DNA from: Kalaharituber pfeilii
Taxonomy: Eukaryota; Ascomycota; Pezizomycetes; Pezizales; Pezizaceae
Direction of reading: 5' to 3'
Assembly: GCA_015179045.1 (NCBI GenBank)
Contig: WHUZ01000068.1
Coordinates: 279,499-343,498 of the forward strand
DNA length: 64,000 bases
Below are positions 10,945 to 22,114 of the stretch, in pieces; position 1 is the first letter of the stretch; every line of letters starts with the position of its first letter. The translations under genes and the position numbers were made by a program. The notes under the pieces are model-generated. The model saw nothing but the letters and a program-made list of their open reading frames with translations, did no database searches and had not been told where the DNA came from.

Positions 10945-12819
10945 GATAGCTTCAACGATTACGGAACAAGAGCGGTCGCGAACGGCGGTTCGGTAGTATC
11001 CCCAAATTAATTCGGTACTCGGTTCGAAGCGGTGTGTCGTAAGTTGGCTCTACCGGGGATCCTCAGTTGACCATTCCAAGAAAATTATATTTGTATCTAT
11101 GTACGTGTGATGACCAATGTCCACTCTTTATGTATATATATCTTTATCAACACTCCTTAATATATGCTCTCTCACCTCCGTAATTTATGGTACCTTATCG
11201 CGCATATGCATGTTAATGAACGGTAAGCAAAATCAACGTACCTTACCCGATTTCCTTATTCTAGACCGGGAAAGAGGCGGTATTGTACTTCCAGCACCTT
11301 TTGGGATGCAATGAATGGAGACGCCCCGGTTCGTCTATTCAATTCTCAAAAATTGCGTTGCTTTTTCTTTTTCTTTTTCCCTAAATTGTATTTAATTTTG
11401 GGGGTTATTGTTGCTGTTTGATTGGGGCTATTTGTCTTGGGCGCCGTCGGTGTCAAGTAGGATGCCAACCCGAAAGGTACCTTCCCCCTTCCCCCGAATA
11501 GGTAACGACGCACACACACCGCTTACGCTGGGGAGGTATTTCAGAGGTATTTAAGCCTCAGCAGGCTTAGACTCTGGGCACGCGAACAACCCCCGCTATG
11601 GGGAAGCTGAAAGGATTTTTTGTGTTGTCAACTCTGGGCTGGCGTAAAGAATGGGACGGTTCTCTGGATTCGTTGGTTATTCTTGTTTGATTAATCTTTC
11701 GAGGGTCTTTCATTATTTGAATCATTTGGCATAGATTCTGTTTGCGATCCAAGTGATTGCTTTTCTCATGCTTCCTTTGCTGATATGTAGCTTTGAAATA
11801 GCATGTTTTTGTTCTGTAATCAATGGAAAAACGTGAATACCAGTTTCTTGTGTATGCATTCCGATTACCCGTGATGAAACCTTGAACAGCCGCATCGTTT
11901 AATTCGACAACCGAAAAGGTCCAAAGATACACTCGAATAAATGAGTACTCGGGGGTAGGAAAATACTCAGAAGCGCTATGCTTGCATAATGTGCACCACC
12001 CGACCGGGGGTCAGAAGTTGACTTTTTGTCGCACAGTCTTCAGAACAATTGTATGGGTTTTTACACACAAAAAAAAAATACAACACACGTAATTTCAACT
12101 GCATACAAGTCAATACATTGTTGCATACTTACCACCCAACAGCAAAGCTGAGCTGGCACACTTCTAGCCAATGACAGGAGCTGTTCTTTTGCCCACTCTT
12201 CCTGAGGGTTTCCACCATGTTTGTGCATTTCATCTTGTACAATAATAATTCTGATGCGCTGAACTTGAGTAGTTTCTTGATTGTGAATTTCATGACTGAA
12301 ATCTTCATTTCGCTATTGTATGCAGGCTTCAGCAGGCGATTCGAGGCTGTGACTGGGAAATGGAGTTCTGTAAGTTGGTTGGAAAACAAAGAATTAAAGC
12401 GTGTTACTCGGTGAAGCGTGTAAGAAACTACAGAAAATGCGTGTAGAATAACAAGTATTACATAACCAACAGGTCAACTCTATCCTATCAACTATCCCCA
12501 TCACATTGTATGCAACTTTTTGCGCTTCTGAAGACTTACCCTTGCTCCCGAGTACGCAAACAAAATTAAATTGAAGGAAAGGTTTTACGTATGTATGTAG
12601 GCGTGCAATGTAATGTCCCTTGATATGTACTATTGTACTAGATGGAGCAAGAAGCAATGCGGTAACTTAGTGGTGCTCAGACCGCGAACAAGCGACTCAA
12701 CGTCACCCTGTCGACGTACCACATCCCCGGCCCCTTCCCTGTTATAACTAAGAATCACTGGATCGCCAAGATCCCCGCACTACATCCAAGTGTAAGCCCC
12801 TCACAGAATCCTTAAACGA
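10945..12819. other. 3' spacer of unit 1
   Basis: Matches 58,069-59,530 in unit 4, with several small deletions there. A 65-codon frame (11,117-11,314) is identical in both copies, but so is the flanking DNA, so this does not show coding. Homopolymer runs occur near 11,360 and 12,068. No gene recognised. Confidence 0.5.
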
Positions 12820-15512
12820 CTAATATCTCAATCCCCCCAACCTCCTCAACGGCGGCCAAATCTCTCCCATTTCCTTCTCTATCTGCCCTCCTCCAACCTT
12901 AACTGAGCCTTCTCCTCTCTCGGCATTAGCGTTACGCATTTTGACCTGGTCTCCGTCCGTCTCTGTTTTCCCAGCTGCGTTGCGTTGTTCTTGTTGTGTA
13001 CTTGTTTGTGGCGCCGTGGGGCTGCTACGCGGAATTGAAAATGGCGGCGGCGGTACATACCCCTTTGAGTTCCGAGGTCTTTGTCTCAATTTTTTCGTGA
13101 GATAGTTTAGGTGCGCGTTTGCGTGCAGGTGGTAGTGGACGCGCGGAGGTAGATGCACTCTGGATAGGTACCGACTTCGAAATATCCGTCTCACCCGCTA
13201 CCGGTACTTGCGAAACATTCCCAACAGAACCTTGGGGAACTCGAGCCTGTGCCGACATAATTTTACTCCATACAGAAGTGCCCAAGGGTGCTAACGGTGG
13301 GATTTGAACCATTCCCGACATCCCGCTCTTCCTCGACTTCCTCCTAGTATTGCCAACGTCTTGGGGGCTCAATGCGCCCCTCATCACAGGGACGATCGTC
13401 TCTCCCTTTCCTTTGTAACCGTCTTCCACGAGCGTCCACACATTGTCATCGGGGCACGCGAGGATTTTAACATTGTTGTTGATTCCGGCTGCGGAGCTGG
13501 CTTTGGTGTCCGTAGCCGGGGTGGACAAGCCCTCCCAAAATCCGAAGTTTGCTTTTGCGGTGGTTGGATGTGATAGTTGTGCATGCGCAGGTAGCGGGGG
13601 AGTTGTAGCTTTGGGGATTTCAGAAAGTCGAGGTGATGGAGGCGGGGCCATTGCAATTGTCACTCCTTGCTTCCTCAACTCAACCATTTCCCAATCATGA
13701 CGCTTGTGCGATTTCGAGTGCGACTCTGACCTGCGGCATCGCTTATCTTTCCCCTCTTTCCCCGATTCATCCTCCCTACCATCAGTCTGCGGTTCCATTC
13801 GTCGCTCCACCATCACAGTAGACGCCACTCCACTCCTTGTGAACCGGTTTCGCCATCCCTGTCTCCATCCGCACATCCCCTGCTCCCACAGTGACGGTCC
13901 TCGGCGACATCGGAGGTGGAGTTTTTGGTATCTCCGGGGGGCTGTACACTTGCCTTCCCTGCTTCTCATCAGAGGTAAAACTGGAGTCAATACCCAACTT
14001 CTCCGTAGTCTCCAGAATCGAAATATATTTGCTCATATCTTCCTTTGCGGGCGCTGACAGTGTAGATTTGGTAGTATCTTGCTTCTTGCGCTGCCGCCGA
14101 TCCACCATGATGCCGACTAAAGCACCAAGACCACCTGCACATGCGCCGAGTGCTATGTCCCGAAGAAGCCCACCACCTCCGCTGTGGGAGGTGGTTGTGG
14201 TGATAGTTTTCTCCGCTTTGTTGGGAATATAGGAATTCGGTGCCTGTGTGATGACTTTGGGCGCTTCCACTGGCTTCACTATATGCAGTACCTGCGGCGG
14301 TACATACGCCCTTTTCGAGCTCGGAATACTTCTTTAATTTGCTCTTCCGACACATTTCGTGACTGGCGCTCTTGTTCTCCATTCTTTCCCTTCTCCTTCG
14401 CTGCCTCTTTTCCTCACAGCACTTACACTCACTTCCGATTTTGGACTTTGATCTCCGCTTCGATTTTTCCATCATCTTCCTCCTTCGTCCCTTCTTCCTC
14501 ATCCCTCGCTGCTCTTCCTGCTGTGTTTCGAAGAGGATAGGTGTCAACACTTCATTCTCATCCATCTTCATCTCTCCCTGTTTTCTCTGCTGCTTGTGTA
14601 TATTTGCCCTATGTTCGCAGCGGGAAATGTCAATGTCTATGTCGGCTTCGGTGCCACTGTCGATGTTGGGAGAATATGGAGGTGGGGATGATGGCGGAGG
14701 GTGTGAAGAGGGTTGCGCAAAATGCATAGGATGGGAGATGAAATGATGGTTGTGATAATAACTATGATGGCGATGATTGCTGTCTTGTTGGCGCTCACAT
14801 TGACAGTGCTGAGGGCAATACCGAATACAAGCCCTGCTGTCCCCGCACTCTGACACCCCGCACGCAGTATAATCCGGCGAATATCCAAACTTCACATCCC
14901 GAAATCCAACAGGCAAAGGGTCGAATGTTAGCTCAAACCCCGCAGCTCGAATGTCGATAGGCACAGGGGGGTGCGCAATATATGCTCTCTGGTACTGTGT
15001 AGGAGAGGGAAGATAGATTATGGAAGAGTCAACTATGATTCCATTCGGAGCTTGCTGTTGTGGAGAGGAGTAATGGAGTTCATTCACGACTTCTTCTTCA
15101 GAGACTGGTTCTAGATCTAGAGATGACGATGAAGCCTCGTTTCTGCTACCGCTGCTCTCTACAATTCCCGTCTCAGTTCGAAAAGCCTCACCCTCGCTGA
15201 GGCTTTTTGTGTCCGCCGATTGCCTTCCTTCGTTGGAATCTAAAGTGTGTGTGTTAATAGGCTTCTCTCCACTTCTTTGTTGTCCTCCGCAATCTCGCAA
15301 CTGTCGATTCGTGCCTCTTGCTCCTCCCTCTCACAGACATTATGGGAACTACCGATGGAGTCATTTCTCACAAGTCCAAATACCTCCGCATTATCTGGAA
15401 TGGCCTGTTATTCCTTAGCTCTCACCCCCTCGATTTCCTTCTGCAACGTCTCTTTCCTTGCTTTTGCGGCTTCCGTGAACCTGACGTTTTTCGCGGGACG
15501 TTTCTCAAATAT
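12820..15512 (-). pseudogene. Ser/His/Pro-rich gene 'S', unit 1 copy (frameshifted)
   Basis: Long minus-strand low-complexity protein gene convergent with NLR-A. In order from its N-terminus: a Lys/Glu-rich probable coiled coil (about 15,510-15,400), an acidic Ser-rich part, a Phe-rich GFELTFDPLP segment, a Cys cluster CGVSECGDSRACIRYC (about 14,860), a His-rich stretch, a highly basic Lys/Arg region (about 14,480-14,350), a glycine-zipper hydrophobic segment LLRDIALGACAGGLGALVG (about 14,170-14,100), then Pro/Ser-rich sequence to the stop at 12,820. Compared with the copy at 59,531-62,282 it has frameshifts near 14,256, 13,800 and 13,091 (6 versus 5 T). The copies are broken at different sites, so the ancestor was probably a single intronless frame of roughly 900 codons. 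Family not recognised. The breaks could also be consensus errors. Confidence 0.55.
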
Positions 15513-15521
15513 ATCATACTA

Positions 15522-15907
15522 CAGTTTTTCCTTGCTATACCGGATCTGTAAAATCTGGCCTTTTTCGTCCGGTATAGTAAGGTTCTGTTATAGAATAAAA
15601 TGCTTGGCAGAACAGAATAGGGATGGGCAGCAAAAATAATGTAATTGGGAACAACGACAGCCTAATTTTATCATGTAATGTTAAGTTTAGTAAGCATCTG
15701 AAGGTGAATGCAAAGTGGGATAGCCAAGATTGGTGTTAGTATATCCGGTATATCATAGCAAATATTATTTGTATGGAGACAGGGGGGTAAGTGCCTGGCA
15801 ATTCCTGTCCGGTCCGGTATTCTTAGTGCGTCCGGTATAGCAAGAGGGTTTTGTATGGGAGCGGGATGTAGCAACCTGAGAGCATCCGGTATAGCAAGGG
15901 AAAACTG
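15522..15907. mobile_element. 386-bp TA-flanked MITE (pogo/Tc1-like ends)
   Basis: Starts CAGTTTTTCCTTGCTATACC and ends with the near-perfect inverse, flanked by TA on both sides (15,520-15,521 and 15,908-15,909). Further GGTATAGCAAG-type motifs lie inside. No coding capacity. CAGT-type ends and a TA target are typical of pogo/Tc1-mariner elements. It sits at the point where homology of unit 1 to unit 4 ends. Confidence 0.75.
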
Positions 15908-15909
15908 TA

Positions 15910-17549
15910 GTATCGAAGTCAGCTGTATCAAACCAGATTTCCGATGAATCTTGGCAACGTCGATACTGTTGGGTGGTTGGTGTAGAGCATCAGGGTCCAG
16001 AACATCACTTAAGTCCGGACACTGGCATGTGAGACTCTCCCGGCCCCTATAATACCCGGAGTCCTTTTTTATAAAAAAAAAAAAGTTTAGAAAGCAAAAA
16101 TTAGGGTTTCCACTAGAATTTAATCATCTGGATCTGGGGTGTTACATCTTAGAATATTGTTGGACAACACACATGCCTGTGGAATTGCAAACTCCATCGC
16201 ATGTACAGACAATAGCGAAACCACTTCGCCAAGCTTTAGATCAGTCAGCTCACAGATCACTGGAGGGAAAACCCTATCCTCTTGATTATCCGCCGTTACT
16301 GGGATGGTTAAACGGTGAGAGTTACTCGGCTGTCAGTTCCAGGTCAAAAATGAGACCGGTTGCGAAATGAATAATAAACATCGCACTTTACCAGCACTCT
16401 ATGCTGGCACTTCCGGCTCGTGCCATGCAGAAAGCTGATCTTAGCTGCCTGCGCCCCCTCTTGGCGAGCGGGAACCCTTACAGCCGCATGTTCAAGCGTA
16501 GTCTCGGACTAAATCTCGCACCGGCTCTCTCGTCGCTTTTGCCTATCATATACCGCCTCCCCCTTTCCACCGCCGCCTTTCCGACAGCCTCCTCCCCGGC
16601 AACTCCTACCGTCCCTCCGGACTCTCCAACCGCCTCCCCTACTGACTCCGCCTCTCCCGCTTCCGCTTTCAATGCAGCGTCAGCTGCTTCAGAAGGGCAT
16701 ATTACGAGCTCTGATAGGCCATCTGCTTTAGGCCCTGACTGACAGAAATCGTAGGACTCTTTGCAACAGTGCCAATATATTATTTGACGGGATTAGGATT
16801 GAAAGTAAAATTAAATATACCACCTGCCGCTTCTCCCACATGCCTCCTCCCGGAGGGATAACGAAGCTTACTCATCGCTGAATCGACTACTCGCATGGTA
16901 ATTCATTTCCTGTCATTATTCCATCTCTCCATTGTTTTCGTGCTTGTTGGATAGTTTATTGTTTTATGCATTTCCTTGTTATTGCTACCACTGGCATACT
17001 ATTGTGAGTGTAATGGGGACTTCATACGGACCAGGTCTACTAGAACAATATGGTAGGCGGAGGAAACCTGGCTGAGTTAGGCTATGAATTCCGAAGCAAG
17101 AGGGGTGTTACCTCTTTAAAACAACAACTTGTAGTCTCAAGGCGTTCGGTGTGGAGGGTGAGCTTCCGCTCATGCTATATTTTTATTATTTATTCTTATT
17201 TCTGTGTACTGGATTTGTGACGTATTAAGGCATCCCTATCTTCATTTATACGGTTTTAGCATATGTGATCGACAGTCAAATGGCGGAGCCAAGAAAAAGG
17301 GAACAGAAATGAGGATGAGAAAGGTGAGGAGGGATACGTACTGAAGATGACCTGTGTGAGTTGTAGCTATAGGAGGGCTGAATAATTTCCACGGTCGCTC
17401 GAGAGTGAATCATGTGGAGAAAGAATAACAATAGGAATGAGAACAATGAACAACTAGATTTACTGTTATCCGATCACTGAAGACCAGACCACTGTTGCAG
17501 CTCCACACTCATGAATTATTGCATATGCATTAACCGATCCATCAGTTTA
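15910..17549. other. Unit 1/unit 2 junction sequence
   Basis: No confident gene. A 113-codon Ala/Pro/Ser-rich frame (16,401-16,742) has no homologue in the other units. From about 16,880 the sequence is a diverged version of the spacer at 5,090-5,700 (for example, 17,040-17,200 matches 5,195-5,345), which marks the start of unit 2. A, T-rich tract at 16,070-16,085. Confidence 0.5.
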
Positions 17550-18738
17550 TCCCTTGGGTGGTCGAGACATGCATGAATTTTGTGCCGGGTGGCGCTGCGC
17601 CAAGAGACACCAAGAGACGGCCTGTGCGATATCAAAATGCAACGTTTGTAATCCATCTGCCACGGAGAATTCAGGAGATATGATAGAAAATCTCTATGGA
17701 GAGGTCAAAATGCAGTTTCAAAAAACATTAAGTATGGAACAACTGAGGTACATACCTTTGTCCCAGTCTCAAACTAGACTTGCTGACCTCTAACCTCATC
17801 TTACATACCAATACCTCTACAACAGCTCAGCAGTTGTTGCCAGTCGTCACTAAAACAGAAATTTGTCACAGGGTGTCTTGTTTGCAGATTTCTAGGAGTC
17901 TATTATCTTTCCTGTTCTTCACCGTCTGCTTTAATTGGTCAAACTCACTATATTAGTATCACACATAATATATCACAGTACATTTCTGAAAAATCTACAG
18001 CACGAAATAGTCCCGTTACTTTTGGAAAAACATTTACTTTACTTTAGATTTGCTACGAACCACCCCCACTCAACGCAACCCCACACCGCACCGCACCTCC
18101 GCACAAAAGGAGGCTCTTTGCATCCGAAAAATAGCAAGAAATGCTGGATCTGGATATATATTAATCAATTTTCATAGAATATTTAAGTCTTGCCTTCTAG
18201 CAGAGTTTTTGCCATGGTTGAGATATCGATTAGCTGCAATATGATCACTCCTATCTACTAGCTCCTGAATCTCCTCTAAGTCCTCCTCTTCTTCCTCTGA
18301 ACTATACTCTGAGTCAAACTCTGAATCTAAATCATACTCCATTGCTATCATCAAAACAGTTATTTCAGCATATATTTTCTTCTATATTGACACTTTTTGG
18401 CTTATACGAGGCATTGCGAATCTGTAGTTGTGTTGATATGCGGGGTAGGGGTGAATGAGACTACAATTACAGAGTACAAGCCTTAGCTTTTTTGCATTTT
18501 GGACCGGTCATCAATTGCCGGCCACAAATGGCTAGACGTACAGGGATATGAAATGTACGAATGTTCCATTTACTTTACTGTAGATAATTGATGACCACCG
18601 CTACTATTTCCGTAGATGCCAAATCATGGACTGCGTGAGCTCTGAGGTTGCAATCTGATAGGTCTGATCGGCATGGACATGGATAAAAACAGTTAGTTTC
18701 CGGCACAGAATTCATGCATGTCTCGACCACCCAAGGGA
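17550..18738. mobile_element. 1,189-bp DNA element with 39-bp terminal inverted repeats
   Basis: The ends at 17,550-17,588 and 18,700-18,738 are inverted repeats with one mismatch, starting TCCCTTGGGTGGTCGAGACA, and are flanked by TA (17,548-17,549 and 18,739-18,740). Removing it restores alignment to the unit 1 spacer (near 6,600-6,680), so it is an insertion. It has no intact transposase. The only notable frame is an acidic one at 18,172-18,354. A non-autonomous or decayed element; superfamily unresolved. Confidence 0.8.
18172..18354 (-). CDS. Short acidic ORF inside the 17,550-18,738 element
   Basis: 60 codons: an Asp/Glu/Ser-rich N-terminus (EYSSEEEEEDLEEIQELVD) followed by a basic stretch. 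An acidic leader like this occurs in some DNA transposases, so it may be a remnant of the element's own transposase N-terminus. No catalytic motif is present. The function is not established. Confidence 0.25.
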   Translation of the reverse strand: MMIAMEYDLDSEFDSEYSSEEEEEDLEEIQELVDRSDHIAANRYLNHGKNSARRQDLNIL

Positions 18739-18740
18739 TA

Positions 18741-19689
18741 GCATTGGCTAGTGCGTCACAGCGACCAGCCAAATCCGAGAACTGACAACCTGTAGTGATA
18801 AGCATATGCACGTAACCAGGTCTGATGTGTTACAGTTCAGCCGCAGTCGAGGAACGACCTAACCCCAGTCGTGATGATCTTTCCCCGCATGAATTGTCAA
18901 ATTCATAGATAGTGATTTCCACATAATCAATTCATCTCGGAGACTCTATCCTGTCACTGCATCCCGAAAAATCCTCCTCATACTATATCCTTTGAACGAT
19001 ATTTCACTATGGTTCAAACACTATGGTACAAAATTACTATGGAGGGGAGTAAAACGTAACCTCCTGCGAGGATCAGCGGGGAGTAAGTCACTCCGCCCAC
19101 GCGTAACTTCGACAATCAAACGTGCAGTTATGCATAAAATATACTCCCCACCACTTTATGTGAGGTCAGTATAAATGTACACCTCAATGTACACCTCAAT
19201 GTACACCTCAAATGTGCATAGGAATGGCTGCCCCTACGTGGAGTGCAAATGTACCCCGTATCATTTGAATCTCCTGTTCCCTTAACACCACCTTATGAAC
19301 TTATCACCAATTGCATGTTCAGCAGACCTGATTGGGAGGTGACCACGTGATTATTAGTTTCCTCTGGGTTCTGAATCATGGGTCAGTCAAAGTTGCGATA
19401 CAGATTCCCCACTTTTGAAGCAAATCTTCAATCTGAATTATACTCACGTAGCGTACATACTTCATTCCACCCATTCTCATAAACCTATATATGTTCATCA
19501 CTGCCCATGACACTATTCTGTGCCTGTTCACCCCAGAAGAAGAAGGCAGAAGAAGAAGGATCATTGACAAAGAGCAAAGCACGAAGAGATCTGCCTGGGC
19601 TGACGCTAGTCTATGAAGATGGTAGTCTAATTGCATTGATACCATTCTATGGCAGTTGTACCAATTATCGCCTTGGCATAGGCACAAAG
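18741..19689. other. Diverged unit 2 spacer with 12-bp tandem repeat
   Basis: Up to about 18,930 it aligns to the unit 1 spacer at 6,660-6,790. Three exact tandem copies of AATGTACACCTC lie at 19,174-19,209. Overlapping short frames near 19,376-19,690 on both strands have no support. No gene called. Confidence 0.5.
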
Positions 19690-19691
19690 TA

Positions 19692-21520
19692 CTGTCGCTT
19701 ACCTATTAGTGACCGAGCACCTATTAGTGACCGATTTCTTGGCACTCCTCCTCGTACAACTTCCACATGCAATATCTTCAGCGTCAGGCATGCTAGCAAC
19801 ATGAGGTAAATTGCAGAATATACAGCAGGCATGCCTGAACATTTGGAGGATATTTGACGGCCATACTATATATACACTTTTTGTAATTCAATGATATGCA
19901 GAGAAAGTATAGCATTCTAACCCCCCCTTGCATAGCAAAGGATAGCATATACTAAATACTATATGACTATCCCCAACTATAGCTCTTCGTACTCTCAAGT
20001 GACTATAGAAGAAGGGTAGCTCACCTAAATGATGGTAGGATAAGTCGCTGTGAATTTCTGTAGCCTCAAAAGCAGTTACCAAAATATCTGAAAGTGCCGG
20101 AAGTGCTAAAGCTGCTAGTATGTCCTGCTACACACATAATATACTCCACTGCAACCAATATACCACTCTAAAAGCAGCATTTCTATGCTCTCAGTATAAT
20201 CAATAGTGTTTTATATAACTAAAGTAGTAGATATATGATGAACTAATTCACTAATTGCTATATTCTATCAGTAAGCACAAATTTATACCAATTGCTGCTA
20301 CTTCAATATCAGAGTACCATTAATTTCTATAGACCTTGTCCTGAGTGCTCTACATATGCTAGTCCTCTGTGTAGCTCATATAGTACTCATTTATGTGACT
20401 GCGATGCCAGCGCCGGCACTGTCACCAGCACCATCGCTAGTACTGTCAGCTCATATATGACTTGCATATATGCATCCACTGACTGCCCACCGTATGGTTG
20501 TGGTGAACCTATAACAAGACACTAACTACCCTGACAGAAGTTCTTGCAGCTAATTATACCTAGGAGGTCATTATAGGATAGTATATATCCAGATACAATT
20601 CCGCTTATTATATTACTAAGAAATACTAAATTTTTGTTAGTATTGCTCCCTATATCATTCTATATAGATGTACATGGCAGTAATACTATTATTTTTACCT
20701 CCTCTATCAACTATGGTATATGCTATCAATGTTGATATAGTAAGAAGTTCATTTCATCAACTAATCCTATCAGTTAGATATATGCTATTATAGCTGTCAG
20801 GGTACTTCTATACCAGCTAATTCTGCAGCTATATACTATCGTTGGTATAGATACCTATCAAGTCTACCAATCCTATTATCCTACTAGAGGCTGTCGCACT
20901 CATAAGAGTATTTTTCCTAGTAATTAATACTATCAGTCCTGAAATATACTATACTATACTTGAGGATGTTTTCCTAGTAGCCAACACTCCCAATTATATT
21001 ACATACTATCGTAATCATAAGAGTAGTCTTATAGCTATTAATCCTGTTATTTTTAGTATATGTAGTTGCTTGTTGCAAGTAATAGAAGAGCATATTGGAA
21101 GTTTTGGCACTTCCGGCATTTTCGGCCATTTTAGTGACTGCTTTGAGGCTACCGAAATTCAGAGCAGCCTTATCCTATCACCATTTAAGTTAGCTATCTT
21201 CTTCTATAGCCACTTGAGAGTGTGAAAAGCTATAGTTGAGGAGAGTCATATAATATTTAAAGTATGCTATTCTTTGCTATGTAAGGGGGGGGTAGAATGC
21301 TATACTTTCTCTCCATATCATTGAAGTACAAAAGATATATATATAGTATGGCCATCAAATAACCTCCAAATATTCAGGTGCACCTGCTGTATATTCTGCA
21401 ATTTACCTCATGTTGCTAGCATGCCTGAAGCCGAAGATATTGCATGTAGAAGTTGTACGAGGAGGAGTGCCAAGAAATCGGTCACTAATAGGTGCTCGGT
21501 CACTAATAGGTAAGCGACAG
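19692..21520. mobile_element. 1.83-kb foldback element with about 415-bp inverted arms
   Basis: The left arm 19,692-20,106 and right arm 21,107-21,520 are imperfect inverted repeats. The outer ends read CTGTCGCTTACC and its inverse, and include a duplicated CTATTAGTGACCG motif. TA lies on both sides (19,690-19,691 and 21,521-21,522); GTAC is also possible because the ends are palindromic. The 1-kb middle is rich in TA steps and has no transposase frame, as expected of an old, possibly RIP-mutated element. Confidence 0.75.
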
Positions 21521-21522
21521 TA

Positions 21523-22114
21523 CTCACATTCAGTGCTTACAGATATTACCTGCCAGTGCTTCCTTACTCACTTGCAGTGAGAAACTAAGCGCATGCTGGG
21601 GGTGTAGGGGTGGTGGTACATATGGGCTCTGCTACATAAGGCTTGGCGGATAGGAAGGTTCTGGTACATATCACGTGTATGAGGCTTGACAGACAGGAGT
21701 GGGGCTCAGGACTGATAGATGTGATCTGCATCATGAATAAAGAAGATATCTGGGCTTACAGGGGGTACCACTACAATAGTCAATCCGCTAGTGTTACCTA
21801 CACTCCCTTTACGAGTACGCTTGACTTCTCCGCTGGCGATTACTTCGAAGTTACCCACATTTTTTTGTACCAGTGTTTATACACTAAAGAAGAACCCACG
21901 TTGCGATTTATTCCGATACTCTTTATTAGCATCATAGCATCCGAGCTTGTGTTGGGACAGAAATAGTGTTGCGTGATATCGAGACACAGATCATTGAGTA
22001 AGACTATCCCATTTATGTCGATGCGCAAGTTTAGTTTAATCATCCGCCAGCCCAGACTGACCATAACATGTAATTTAGATTTCGTCTTTTGTTGTCTATA
22101 TAATCGCATACACC
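21523..22114. other. Upstream region of NLR-B
   Basis: Not alignable by eye to the regions just upstream of NLR-A, C or D, so NLR-B probably has a different promoter. A 107-codon frame (21,643-21,966) has no recognisable features. No gene called. Confidence 0.4.

Larger units (their letters stand above)
1..15512. repeat. Segmental duplication unit 1 (A-type)
   Basis: Tandem-duplication unit holding a decayed P gene, a spacer, NLR-A, a 3' spacer and an S gene. Its left end matches the sequence starting near 32,240 and 46,460. Its right part (10,945-15,512) matches 58,069-62,200 closely. The match to unit 4 stops at about 15,512, within about 10 bp of a small inverted-repeat element. The left limit lies outside the window. 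Confidence 0.85.

Noticed and set aside
11117..11314. 65-codon ORF identical at 58,244-58,441
   Set aside because: The surrounding DNA is equally conserved between units 1 and 4, so identity reflects recent duplication. Units 2 and 3 do not keep the frame.
13290..13315. tRNA-like T-arm (GGGATTTGAACC)
   Set aside because: It lies inside the minus-strand S gene, with no matching acceptor, D or anticodon stems around it, and recurs at 59,997 only because the gene is duplicated.
15522..15907. Possible solo LTR because of nearby GGTGTTACATC-type sequence (16,138)
   Set aside because: The ends are inverted, not direct, repeats, and are flanked by TA, which fits a DNA element.
16401..16742. 113-codon Ala/Pro/Ser-rich ORF
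   Set aside because: Low complexity, no homologue in any unit, and an equally open frame on the other strand.
17550..18738. Assignment of the element to PIF/Harbinger
   Set aside because: The acidic ORF is only suggestive and the target duplication appears to be TA, not the three-base TWA-type site usual for that group.
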